A DNA stretch of 18,948 bases, taken from positions 1 to 18,948 of the forward strand of contig WJKR01000014.1 in assembly GCA_014729015.1 (NCBI GenBank). The letters are read 5' to 3'. This document shows positions 12,456 to 18,920 of this stretch, in pieces. Position 1 is the first letter of the stretch. Each line of letters starts with the position of its first letter. The position numbers and the translations under genes were made by a program. This stretch comes from Candidatus Woesearchaeota archaeon (GTDB taxonomy: Archaea > Nanobdellota > Nanobdellia > Woesearchaeales > WJKR01). The notes beneath the pieces are model-generated. The model ran no database searches, was not told the DNA's origin, and saw only the letters and a list, made by a program, of their open reading frames with translations.

Positions 12456-14804
12456 ATGCCTGCAACGCTTCATGCCTATGTCTTAGAACCCACGTACAGG
12501 GTCGAGCAGGATAATGCAATCGTGCACCTCTGGTGCCGCTTGGAAGACGGCAGGACCGCGCTCGTCAAGAAGCCGTTCAAGCCCTACTTCTTCATCAAGG
12601 CGGCTGACCAGAAGAAGGCGAAGAGGAAGACCGGCGCCATCCCCGTCGAGTATGAGGAGGTCTCACTGCAGTCCATGCAAGGGGAGCGGGCGGTCAAGGT
12701 CATCACGACGGTGCCGAGCAACGTGAACAAGCTACGGGAAGCGTTTGAAGATGCTGATATCGCTTGTTACGAGGCGGATGTCAGGTTCGCGTACCGGGCG
12801 ATGATGGACTGGGGGGTCCACAGCATCTTCTCGCTCACAGGAGCGGCGACACCTGCGGATGAGCTCTCCGTCGATGTCGTCTTCGAGCATCCTGACATCT
12901 CACCGGTCAAGGACCGCTACGTGCCTTCCTTGTCCGTGCTGTCCTTCGATGTCGAGTCCGACAAGGAGACTGAGGCGTTGTACTGCTTGTCCTGTTATGG
13001 CGAGCACGCTGACGGCAAGGTGTTCCGGGAGAAGTTCATCATCAACAAGGAGCCGGTGAAAGGGGCGCGGCACTTCGAGGACGAGGCCTCGTTGCTGCGA
13101 GCGTTCGTGGACTACGTCAACGAGGTGGACCCTGATGTCATCACCGGCTGGAACGTGATCGACTTCGACCTCGCGTACCTCCAAGGACGGATGAAGCGGG
13201 CGAAGGTGAAATGCGCTATCGGCCGTGATGGCTCAGACCTCAAGTTGCGGCTGCAAAACAATTTTTTCCGCGACTCCGACGCCGATGCGCGCGGTAGGAT
13301 CATCCTCGACGGCATCCAGCTCCTCAGGAACAGTTTCGTCAAGCTCCGGGACTACAAGCTGGACACCGCGGCGAAGGAGTTCGCGAAGGAGGAGAAACTG
13401 GTGCAGACGACCGGCCATGAGAAGTACCTGGAGATCAAGCGGATGTACGAGGAGGACCAGCAGCGACTGCTCAAGTACAACTTGTTGGACGCGAAGCTCG
13501 CGTTCGAGGTCATCATGAACAGCGGCGCTTTTCCCTTGACGATCAAGCGTTCCTTGCTCGTCGGCATGCCCCTGGACCGGGTGAACGCCTCTATTGCCTC
13601 GCTTGATTCATTGTACTTGCGGGAATTGCGCAAACGAGGATTTGTCGCCCCTGTCGTTGCGCATCGCAGCCGTGATGATGAGGGCGTCGGCGGGTACGTC
13701 ATGGACCCCAAACCCGGCATCTATGATTATGTCATCGTGTGCGATTTCAAGAGTTTGTATCCTTCCTTGATGCGGACGTTCAACATCGATCCCTTGATGT
13801 ACGTGGAGAGGGGCAAGCACCTTATCAGGGCGCCGAACGGGGCGTTGTTCAAACGTGATTTAGGTATTATTCCTGGGCTCATCCAGCGGTTCTGGGAGGA
13901 GCGGGAAAAGGCGCGGAAGCAGGGTGACGAGCTGGCCCGTTATGCGATCAAGATCCACATGAACAGCATCTACGGCGTCATGGCGAGTCCGAACTGCCGG
14001 TTCTTCAACCGCAAGATCGGGAATGCGATTACCTCGTTTGCCCAGCACTTTATCAAGCTCACGGCGAAACAAATAGAAAAGTTGGGGTTTGAGGTGATAT
14101 ATTCCGATACCGATAGTTGCTTTATAAACTTGGACTGTGCGAGCGAAAAAGAGGCGCAGCAGCTCGGCAAGAAGATTGAACAAGAACTCAACACATACCT
14201 TAAGGAGTACGTCAAGCAGGAGTATGATCTTGAGAGCTTCCTAGAACTAGAATTCGAAAAAACCTTTATTCGTTTTGTCATGCCTCGCATCAGGGGCACG
14301 GAGAAGGGTGCGAAGAAGCGCTATGCAGGCCTGGTCAGGAAGGATGGCGAGGAGGATATTTCTTTTACTGGTCTGGAGATGGTCAGGCGGGACTGGACCG
14401 ATCTTGCGAAGGAGTTCCAGTATGAGGTGTACAGGAGGGTTTTCAAGCGGGAGGAGGTGGCGGGGTACGTGCGCGAGGTCATCGAGGAATTGAAGGCGGG
14501 CAAGCTCGATGACAAATTGGTGTATCGGAAGGCGCTCAGGAAGGACATCGAGGAGTACACGAAGACGACGCCGCCGCACGTCAAGGCCGCGATGAAGCTC
14601 GATGCCGTGGAGTCCGACCTGATCGAGTATGTCATCACGGTTGACGGCCCGGAACCTGTCCAGAAGCTTGAGCACGACATCGATTACGGGCATTACATCG
14701 GCAAGCAGCTCAAGCCGATCGCTGACAGTATCCTCGGCTTCTACGGCACCTCCTTTGATGAGCAGCTCTCGGGCAGTTCGCAGGCGAGTTTGTTCGATTT
14801 CTAG
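12456..14804 (+). CDS. polB: Family B DNA polymerase with proofreading exonuclease
   Basis: A 782-aa archaeal replicative-type polymerase. Exonuclease motifs are complete: SFDVES (Asp165, Glu167), WNVIDFD (Asn233, Asp236/238) and YNLLD (Tyr341, Asp345). Polymerase motifs are complete: DFKSLYPS (Asp430), KIHMNSIYG (Lys499, Asn503) and YSDTDS (Asp551, Asp553). The N-terminal domain precedes the exonuclease as usual. The last residues, QASLFDF, form a good PCNA-interacting (PIP) box, which supports clamp-dependent synthesis and shows the C-terminus is intact. There is no intein. It is transcribed from a leaderless promoter and its stop codon interlocks by four bases with the opposite-strand HAD gene. 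Confidence 0.98.
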   Translation: MPATLHAYVLEPTYRVEQDNAIVHLWCRLEDGRTALVKKPFKPYFFIKAADQKKAKRKTGAIPVEYEEVSLQSMQGERAVKVITTVPSNVNKLREAFEDADIACYEADVRFAYRAMMDWGVHSIFSLTGAATPADELSVDVVFEHPDISPVKDRYVPSLSVLSFDVESDKETEALYCLSCYGEHADGKVFREKFIINKEPVKGARHFEDEASLLRAFVDYVNEVDPDVITGWNVIDFDLAYLQGRMKRAKVKCAIGRDGSDLKLRLQNNFFRDSDADARGRIILDGIQLLRNSFVKLRDYKLDTAAKEFAKEEKLVQTTGHEKYLEIKRMYEEDQQRLLKYNLLDAKLAFEVIMNSGAFPLTIKRSLLVGMPLDRVNASIASLDSLYLRELRKRGFVAPVVAHRSRDDEGVGGYVMDPKPGIYDYVIVCDFKSLYPSLMRTFNIDPLMYVERGKHLIRAPNGALFKRDLGIIPGLIQRFWEEREKARKQGDELARYAIKIHMNSIYGVMASPNCRFFNRKIGNAITSFAQHFIKLTAKQIEKLGFEVIYSDTDSCFINLDCASEKEAQQLGKKIEQELNTYLKEYVKQEYDLESFLELEFEKTFIRFVMPRIRGTEKGAKKRYAGLVRKDGEEDISFTGLEMVRRDWTDLAKEFQYEVYRRVFKREEVAGYVREVIEELKAGKLDDKLVYRKALRKDIEEYTKTTPPHVKAAMKLDAVESDLIEYVITVDGPEPVQKLEHDIDYGHYIGKQLKPIADSILGFYGTSFDEQLSGSSQASLFDF

Positions 14805-15433
14805 TGTTTCTTGAGAAATTGGAGTAGCGCTGTGTGATCGCTGAAATATTCGTCTGCCCCTGCAGTGAGGATTTCTTCTTGGTCGTGATACGTGCCGAGT
14901 CCGTACACGGTACAGCCTGTTGTTTTCCCTGCTTTGATGCCCGCAAGAGAATCTTCAATAATGAGTGTCTCTTCTGGTTGTGTTTCGAGTCGAGAAAGTG
15001 CTAAGTGGTAACATTCGGGGTCTGGTTTTGATGAGGAGAAATCTTCACCAGTGACGATTATATTGAATTCTCCTAATTGTTGGTTTTCAATGGTTTGTTG
15101 TACTTCTTTTTTTGTTGAGCCTGTGGTTATTCCTGTTTTGAATGTTTTTTGTGCATAATCAATGGTTTCTTTTACTCCTACAACGAGTGGTATTGATTGC
15201 TTCATCCTTTGTTCTTGCCATGCTTCCCGTATGCTGATTGTTTCCTTATCAGTCATCTCCGGGAATGCTTCTTGTAGGAATTGATGTGTTTTTCTACCAA
15301 TGAGTCGCTTATCATCTTCTTTAATCTGTTTTCCGTGAGGTTTGAGTAATTGGTTGAGGATGTTGCGCCTGAATAACTCTGATTCTACTATCACTCCATC
15401 GTAATCGAATACAATGGCTTTGATTTTTTTCAT
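14801..15433 (-). CDS. HAD-superfamily phosphatase/phosphomutase, beta-phosphoglucomutase-like
   Basis: A 210-aa HAD hydrolase with all four motifs: DYDG (Asp10 nucleophile, Asp12), ITTGST (Thr104 or Ser106 region), Lys136 in SSKPDP, and the acidic pair IIEDSLAG (Glu160, Asp161). An alpha-helical cap (about residues 17-85) places it in subfamily I, with beta-phosphoglucomutases and phosphoglycolate-type phosphatases. The substrate is probably a sugar or nucleoside phosphate. The ATG at 15433 overlaps the kinase gene by four bases (ATGA), so the two are one operon. The gene is much AT-richer than polB (18 of 60 bases G/C at 15061-15120, against 36 of 60 at 13081-13140), suggesting transfer from another source. 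Confidence 0.92.
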   Translation of the reverse strand: MKKIKAIVFDYDGVIVESELFRRNILNQLLKPHGKQIKEDDKRLIGRKTHQFLQEAFPEMTDKETISIREAWQEQRMKQSIPLVVGVKETIDYAQKTFKTGITTGSTKKEVQQTIENQQLGEFNIIVTGEDFSSSKPDPECYHLALSRLETQPEETLIIEDSLAGIKAGKTTGCTVYGLGTYHDQEEILTAGADEYFSDHTALLQFLKKH

Positions 15434-16098
15434 TGCAGTTCCTCGTTTATGTGTATCGGGTGCATCACATAGTCAGGAGTGACGCTGAAGACAATTGCTG
15501 CGTATTGCTTTGTCGGAGCGATGAAGCGTTCATAATCTGGCTTTACAGCCTCAAATAACGAGAGTGCTTCTTCTAATGTGTAACCTCTTTTATTTACATC
15601 TCGTTGTATTCTGCTTTTTATCTGTGTTTCTTCTTGTGCATCAAGAAAAAATGAGGTGTGATGAAGCTCTTTGAGTTCATCGTATAGAGTGGTGACTCCT
15701 TCAACAATGATAAGAGGTTTTGCTGTTATTTGTTTGTCATTGAGTATTTTTCCAGTACTGTGGTCATACCTTGGTTTTGAGATATTTTTTCCTATAAGGA
15801 GCGCCTCAACATGCTCTCTTGCAAGGCTAAGATTATTTGCTTGAGGATTGTATCCTGTGATTTCGAGTTTTCCTCTTTTTTCTCTTGAAATAAGATAATC
15901 GTCAAGATCTATGGTAAGGGCTTGTTCACTTCCAAAATAGCTTACTATGTTGTTTGCAAAAGTGGTTTTGCCAGCGCCTCCTGCTCCTGTGATTCCAATA
16001 AGGAGGTGTTCCTCTCCTTTATACTTAGAAAGTGCTTTTTCGAGTATTTGAAATGCTCTTTTGTTCTTCTCATCAGGTATTGGTTGGGTTGGTTTCAT
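15430..16098 (-). CDS. Uridine kinase-like P-loop kinase
   Basis: A 222-aa kinase of the uridine kinase/phosphoribulokinase family. Walker A is GITGAGGAGKTT (Lys44). The acceptor-binding part has DLDDYL (64-69) followed by a basic SREKRGK and ITGYNPQANN, and a Walker B-like strand IIVEG comes later, all in the family order. It phosphorylates a nucleoside or sugar; which one cannot be read. It is the first gene of a two-gene operon with the HAD phosphatase, which may act on its product. It has a leaderless promoter and the same AT-rich composition as its partner. Confidence 0.88.
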   Translation of the reverse strand: MKPTQPIPDEKNKRAFQILEKALSKYKGEEHLLIGITGAGGAGKTTFANNIVSYFGSEQALTIDLDDYLISREKRGKLEITGYNPQANNLSLAREHVEALLIGKNISKPRYDHSTGKILNDKQITAKPLIIVEGVTTLYDELKELHHTSFFLDAQEETQIKSRIQRDVNKRGYTLEEALSLFEAVKPDYERFIAPTKQYAAIVFSVTPDYVMHPIHINEELQ

Positions 16099-16120
16099 CT
16101 CATATGGAGATATTTTTGTT

Positions 16121-16130
16121 GTATATAAGC
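16121..16130 (-). promoter_or_regulatory. TATA box of the kinase-phosphatase operon
   Basis: GCTTATATAC on the minus strand, centred about 27 bases before the ATG at 16098. Confidence 0.7.
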
Positions 16131-16180
16131 TTTAGCTGTGGAGATTCATGTCCGTCTTATTGTCCCGTTTCTGAGAAAAG

Positions 16181-16190
16181 TTTATATATC
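16181..16190 (+). promoter_or_regulatory. TATA box of the 16211 membrane-protein gene
   Basis: TTTATATATC, centred 26 bases before the ATG at 16211. GGGGTGGT directly abuts the ATG and is probably too close to act as a ribosome site. Confidence 0.65.
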
Positions 16191-16210
16191 CTGATGGTCA
16201 TAGGGGTGGT

Positions 16211-17317
16211 ATGGAAAGGGGTGATAAGGCGTTTGCTGGCAGCGAGGAGTTCAAGAAGTCGTTAGAGCCTCGTCTCACGCCTCGTGTCAGGGCCGGGCCT
16301 GGCAGTGCTGGTAAGCGGCGGCCTGCGCAGAAGAAGCCGTTCTCGTTGCCGAGGTTCGACCGGCCGAAGGCGCACGCCGCGAAGAGGCCTGCGCCGCACC
16401 CGCATCATCACCATCGCAAGCAGCGTTTTGAGGTCTTTGCCGCCATCTATCTCTTCTTGCTCCTCGTCCTAGTCATGTTCCTCGCTGCGAGCACGGATAC
16501 CGGGCCGTTCATCGTGTTCTTCGCGTTCCTGCCCACGTTGTTCACAGTCGTCATCGCGATGATCGTCTATGAGGCCGCGAGGGATAACAAGCACGTCCTC
16601 TGGGCCATCCCGTTGGTGTTGATCTTCGCGTTCCACTGGTACGGTCGGACGAACGGCGGCTTCGTGGGCGAGGTCGATATCGACGTGGTCACGGCGCTGA
16701 ACGTCTTGACGAGCTTCTTGTACCTGATCGTCAATTATTTCTTGTTGCAGTCGCCCGTACAGGGAAGTATCAGGGTGGTGGAGAAGGAGGTCATCCCTGA
16801 TGACTTGTCCAAGTTCATCGCGTCGATCGAGGACAAGGGCAAGGCACTGAATTTCGTGATCGGCAGGGTGTATAACGCGTATCATGGCGGCTCGAAGGAG
16901 TTACGGGAGAGGATTAACATGAAGCAGGAGTGGTATGACCAGTTCTCTCAGTTGCCTGATGACCCTGCGAAGGTGGATTTCGTCGCGTTGTCCGCGCTGA
17001 TCACCACGATCGAGTCGCGGCTGCGCTTGCTGGAGAAGTCAGAATCAGAGATTTTTGGTGAGGCACAGCAGCGCTTCAAGAACCTTGTCCGTGACCCTGC
17101 GGGGAAGGACAGGATTGTCGAGGTGCTTGACAGGAATGATAAGGACCCGGTCAAGTCGTACGTGGAGGGCGCGTTGCAGTTCTGCGGTAAGGTGAAGGAT
17201 TTCATTAAGAAGCGTCAGGGGTTGGGTGTGAAGAATGAGTATGTGTCCCGGCCTGGTGGTGCGAAGAAGAAGGGTGCGCCGCGCTCGTCGTGGTCCAAGG
17301 ACGCGTTGCGTCGCTAG
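16211..17317 (+). CDS. Unknown four-segment membrane protein with basic N-terminus and His cluster
   Basis: I do not recognise this 368-aa protein. Residues 1-72 are hydrophilic and very basic, with a HPHHHH cluster at about 63-68 just before the membrane. Four hydrophobic segments follow: about 74-93, 98-121, 128-143 and 159-180. The remaining C-terminal half (about 185-368) is soluble and mostly helical, and ends in a basic tail (GGAKKKGAPRSSWSKDALRR). The His cluster could bind metal, and the basic termini could contact nucleic acid or phospholipid; neither is shown. It uses G/C-rich codons like the hydrogenase genes. Its stop interlocks by four bases with the opposite-strand gene. Confidence 0.8.
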   Translation: MERGDKAFAGSEEFKKSLEPRLTPRVRAGPGSAGKRRPAQKKPFSLPRFDRPKAHAAKRPAPHPHHHHRKQRFEVFAAIYLFLLLVLVMFLAASTDTGPFIVFFAFLPTLFTVVIAMIVYEAARDNKHVLWAIPLVLIFAFHWYGRTNGGFVGEVDIDVVTALNVLTSFLYLIVNYFLLQSPVQGSIRVVEKEVIPDDLSKFIASIEDKGKALNFVIGRVYNAYHGGSKELRERINMKQEWYDQFSQLPDDPAKVDFVALSALITTIESRLRLLEKSESEIFGEAQQRFKNLVRDPAGKDRIVEVLDRNDKDPVKSYVEGALQFCGKVKDFIKKRQGLGVKNEYVSRPGGAKKKGAPRSSWSKDALRR

Positions 17318-17586
17318 GCTCGTTTGAGGTAGCCTGGTTCTGGTTCGATGATGAGGTTGTCTTCTAATAGTTCTTCGATGAGCCGCAGTGTTTCTGTCTC
17401 TGAGAACCCTTCTGCTTGTGCTTCGACGATGATGGTCTCTTTCTGTGCTTTCTTGTTCCTGTCCGTCACTAGTCTGTTGATGAGGTCTAAGAGTTTGATT
17501 TTGTTGTCGACCGTGGTTTCTTGGATGATGCGGGAAGCCATCATCCGTTGTATTTTCAAGAGTTCGTTGAAATCGTTTTGGTCCAT
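17314..17586 (-). CDS. Small winged-helix protein resembling the MCM C-terminal domain
   Basis: A 90-aa protein. Residues 1-45 are helical. Residues 47-90 read like the C-terminal winged helix of archaeal MCM helicases: VEAQAEGFSE, then LRLIEELLEDNLIIEPEPGY with the closing LKRA (usual form I..L...GEIYEPKPGYLR). The wing motif EPEPGYLK is the strongest point. As a free protein it may bind DNA or a replication partner; similar wings also occur in other archaeal DNA-binding proteins. The start is the ATG at 17586, after a GGGGG-containing short leader. It is convergent with the membrane-protein gene, with a four-base stop overlap. Confidence 0.75.
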   Translation of the reverse strand: MDQNDFNELLKIQRMMASRIIQETTVDNKIKLLDLINRLVTDRNKKAQKETIIVEAQAEGFSETETLRLIEELLEDNLIIEPEPGYLKRA

Positions 17587-17592
17587 CAACAG

Positions 17593-17608
17593 CCCCCGCT
17601 ATGGGGGG
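17593..17608 (-). promoter_or_regulatory. G/C hairpin in front of the winged-helix gene
   Basis: CCCCC (17593-17597), a five-base loop, then GGGGGG (17603-17608). The TATA spacing puts transcription start near 17600, inside the loop. The GGGGG six bases before the ATG may therefore serve as a ribosome site rather than as an RNA stem. Confidence 0.35.
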
Positions 17609-17622
17609 AAGAGCGCGTTTTC

Positions 17623-17632
17623 CTATATATAG
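17623..17632 (-). promoter_or_regulatory. Symmetric TATA box of the winged-helix gene
   Basis: CTATATATAG is a perfect palindrome. On the minus strand it predicts transcription from about 17600, giving a leader of about 14 bases. Confidence 0.55.
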
Positions 17633-17681
17633 TTTGGCTTATTAGTATACGATTATGGGTATTGTGGCGGGTTTGTGGGGA

Positions 17682-17984
17682 TTATGGTAGTGGTTGTTCT
17701 TGTTGCTTCCGGCCTTTTTTTTGCAGCTGGTCCAGGAAGTAGATGAGGCAGTCCGGGCCGTCAAAGCTCGCTTTCTGCCGGAACGCTGCCGGGCCGAAGA
17801 TGAGGGTGAGGTTGTCTTCTGGTACTTCTGCGTTGCAGATGGGGCAGTACTTCGCCTTGGTGGGGCTGATGTCGTCCAGCCGGTTGTTGATGAGCTTGTC
17901 GAGGTTGCCTGTTTTGAGGTCTTTCTGGAGCTTGAGGAGCTCTGTGTGTGGTAGCCGTTCGATGAGCCGTGCGAGCTTGTTCAT
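17682..17984 (-). CDS. Small protein with a CPIC zinc-type motif, 100 aa
   Basis: A 100-aa protein, unknown to me. The N-terminal 40 residues form a helix pair (NKLARLIERLPHTELLKLQK and following). Next come YCPICNAEVPEDN with Cys-x2-Cys, the conserved-looking FGPAAFRQKASFDGPDCLIY (a third Cys) and a basic Gln-rich tail. The Cys pair suggests a half zinc ribbon or a metal site completed by the later Cys. The ATG at 17984 overlaps the upstream regulator's stop as ATGA, so the two form an operon and probably act together. Confidence 0.78.
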   Translation of the reverse strand: MNKLARLIERLPHTELLKLQKDLKTGNLDKLINNRLDDISPTKAKYCPICNAEVPEDNLTLIFGPAAFRQKASFDGPDCLIYFLDQLQKKGRKQQEQPLP

Positions 17985-18655
17985 GGTGTTTCCTCCAGGA
18001 GTTGTTTGAGATTGTCGAGGTGTGCTTGGTCGTCCCAGAACGGGGCTGCTTGCCTGATTTTCTTGACGTAGTAGTCTTCCTTGTTGCGGAGCCCTGTTTG
18101 CACTTCTTCGAGCGTGTGGCTCCAGAACACGATCTTTTTTTCCTTGCCTTCTGGGTGGCTGAGGGTGATGCTGCTGTAGTGTTTGCGGAATTTCTCGACG
18201 TCTGGCGTGATGACGAGGAAGTGCATGCTGTCGTTCGTGTTATCAATCAGGGCCATCATGTCCGTGCTGAAGATGAGGTCTTCTGAGGTGTAGTAGAATT
18301 TTTGGAGGAAGTAGAGTTCTTCTTCGTTGTTGCTGAAGAGGGTGTTGAAGATGAAGCTCATGTTCTTTGCTGGTTTGAAGCTGAGGAGTTGTGTCTTGTC
18401 TTGTTTGATGGCGGCGATGATGATGAGTTCTTTGTTGATGGTGTAGTGGGTCCTGGGCTTGCCGATCTTCGCGTGTTTCTTCTTTTCTTTCTTGAGGTAG
18501 CCTGCTGCTTCGAGGAGTTTGAGCTGGTTGGCGGCGTAGGGGGTGCTGATGTGGAGTTGTGCTGCGATGCTGGTGGCTGCGTCGTGCCCTTGGCTGATGG
18601 CGTGGAGGGTGTCCCATCGTTGCGGTGTCATGATGAATGCTGCTTCTTCGTTCAT
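17981..18655 (-). CDS. Winged-helix transcriptional regulator with C-terminal effector-like domain
   Basis: A 224-aa protein. Residues 10 to about 75 form an ArsR/MarR-like winged helix: RWDTLHAISQGHDAATSIAA, then recognition helix STPYAANQLKLLEAAGYL and a basic wing KKHAKIGKPRTHYTIN. The remainder (about 80-224) contains alternating strands and helices (NMSFIFNTLF, DSMHFLVITPDVEKF, KIVFWSHTLEEVQTGL) and may bind a ligand or mediate dimer contacts; I cannot name the fold. It is cotranscribed with the CPIC protein. The promoter's TATA box is palindromic and lies beside an AT-rich block, both plausible targets for autoregulation. Confidence 0.85.
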   Translation of the reverse strand: MNEEAAFIMTPQRWDTLHAISQGHDAATSIAAQLHISTPYAANQLKLLEAAGYLKKEKKKHAKIGKPRTHYTINKELIIIAAIKQDKTQLLSFKPAKNMSFIFNTLFSNNEEELYFLQKFYYTSEDLIFSTDMMALIDNTNDSMHFLVITPDVEKFRKHYSSITLSHPEGKEKKIVFWSHTLEEVQTGLRNKEDYYVKKIRQAAPFWDDQAHLDNLKQLLEETP

Positions 18656-18677
18656 GGTCTGGTTCTTTGGTGCAGCT

Positions 18678-18687
18678 CTTATTTAAG
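18678..18687 (-). promoter_or_regulatory. Palindromic TATA box of the 17981-18655 regulator
   Basis: CTTATTTAAG, nearly symmetric, centred 27-28 bases before the ATG at 18655; leaderless start expected. Confidence 0.65.
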
Positions 18688-18694
18688 TTTTTCG

Positions 18695-18754
18695 TTTATT
18701 AAATTAATTAAATAAGAATTATTATTTAATTATTTATTCATTTATTATTTTTTT
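18695..18754. other. AT-rich intergenic block
   Basis: 58 of 60 bases are A or T, ending in seven Ts at 18748-18754. It contains the palindrome TTAATTAA and lies between two divergent genes. It could be upstream promoter DNA, a regulator binding region or an easily melted element. I see no origin-type repeats beside it. Confidence 0.5.
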
Positions 18755-18800
18755 GGTTTCGGGCAAAAAACAAAGGTCTGACACCCCTTAGTAACGAAAA

Positions 18801-18810
18801 CTTTATAAAG
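18801..18810 (+). promoter_or_regulatory. Palindromic TATA box upstream of the glycosyltransferase
   Basis: CTTTATAAAG is a perfect palindrome. It predicts transcription from about 18832, which is 89 bases before the ATG at 18921, far longer than other leaders in the window. Confidence 0.6.
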
Positions 18811-18834
18811 GAGGTTCTTCCGTAACAACACCCA

Positions 18835-18899
18835 GCGCACAGCAACGGCTGCGAGTGCATGCGCGGCCAAACAGGAAAAAAGAGGTCGTGTGCGAGGCC
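18835..18899 (+). promoter_or_regulatory. Possible structured leader of the glycosyltransferase mRNA
   Basis: GCGCA (18835-18839) pairs with TGCGC (18860-18864) around an inner hairpin CAGC-aacg-GCTG (18840-18851). Two GGCC copies (18865-18868, 18896-18899) can also pair. The structure starts at the predicted transcript end. It is a candidate regulatory leader or small RNA, not a recognised class. Confidence 0.3.
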
Positions 18900-18909
18900 A
18901 GGACGATGA
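18859..18909 (+). CDS. Possible 16-codon upstream ORF in the leader
   Basis: ATG at 18859, sixteen codons (MRGQTGKKRSCARPGR), TGA at 18907-18909, eleven bases before the glycosyltransferase ATG. It has no clear ribosome site. It may be chance, or a leader peptide controlling the downstream gene. Confidence 0.2.
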   Translation: MRGQTGKKRSCARPGR

Positions 18910-18920
18910 GGCAGTGATAC

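Noticed and set aside
15106..15113. T-run inside the HAD gene as a dedicated polB terminator
   Set aside because: It is an A-rich coding stretch of the opposite gene about 300 bases past the polB stop; it could stop antisense transcription but cannot be called a designed terminator from sequence alone.
18755..18830. Replication origin beside the AT-rich block
   Set aside because: I looked for ORB or mini-ORB repeats and found only a partial CACCCCTT; there is no Cdc6/Orc1 gene in the window and no repeated element.
18835..18920. tRNA or C/D box RNA in the long leader
   Set aside because: There is no T-arm consensus or acceptor stem, and the C and D box-like words are in the wrong order.
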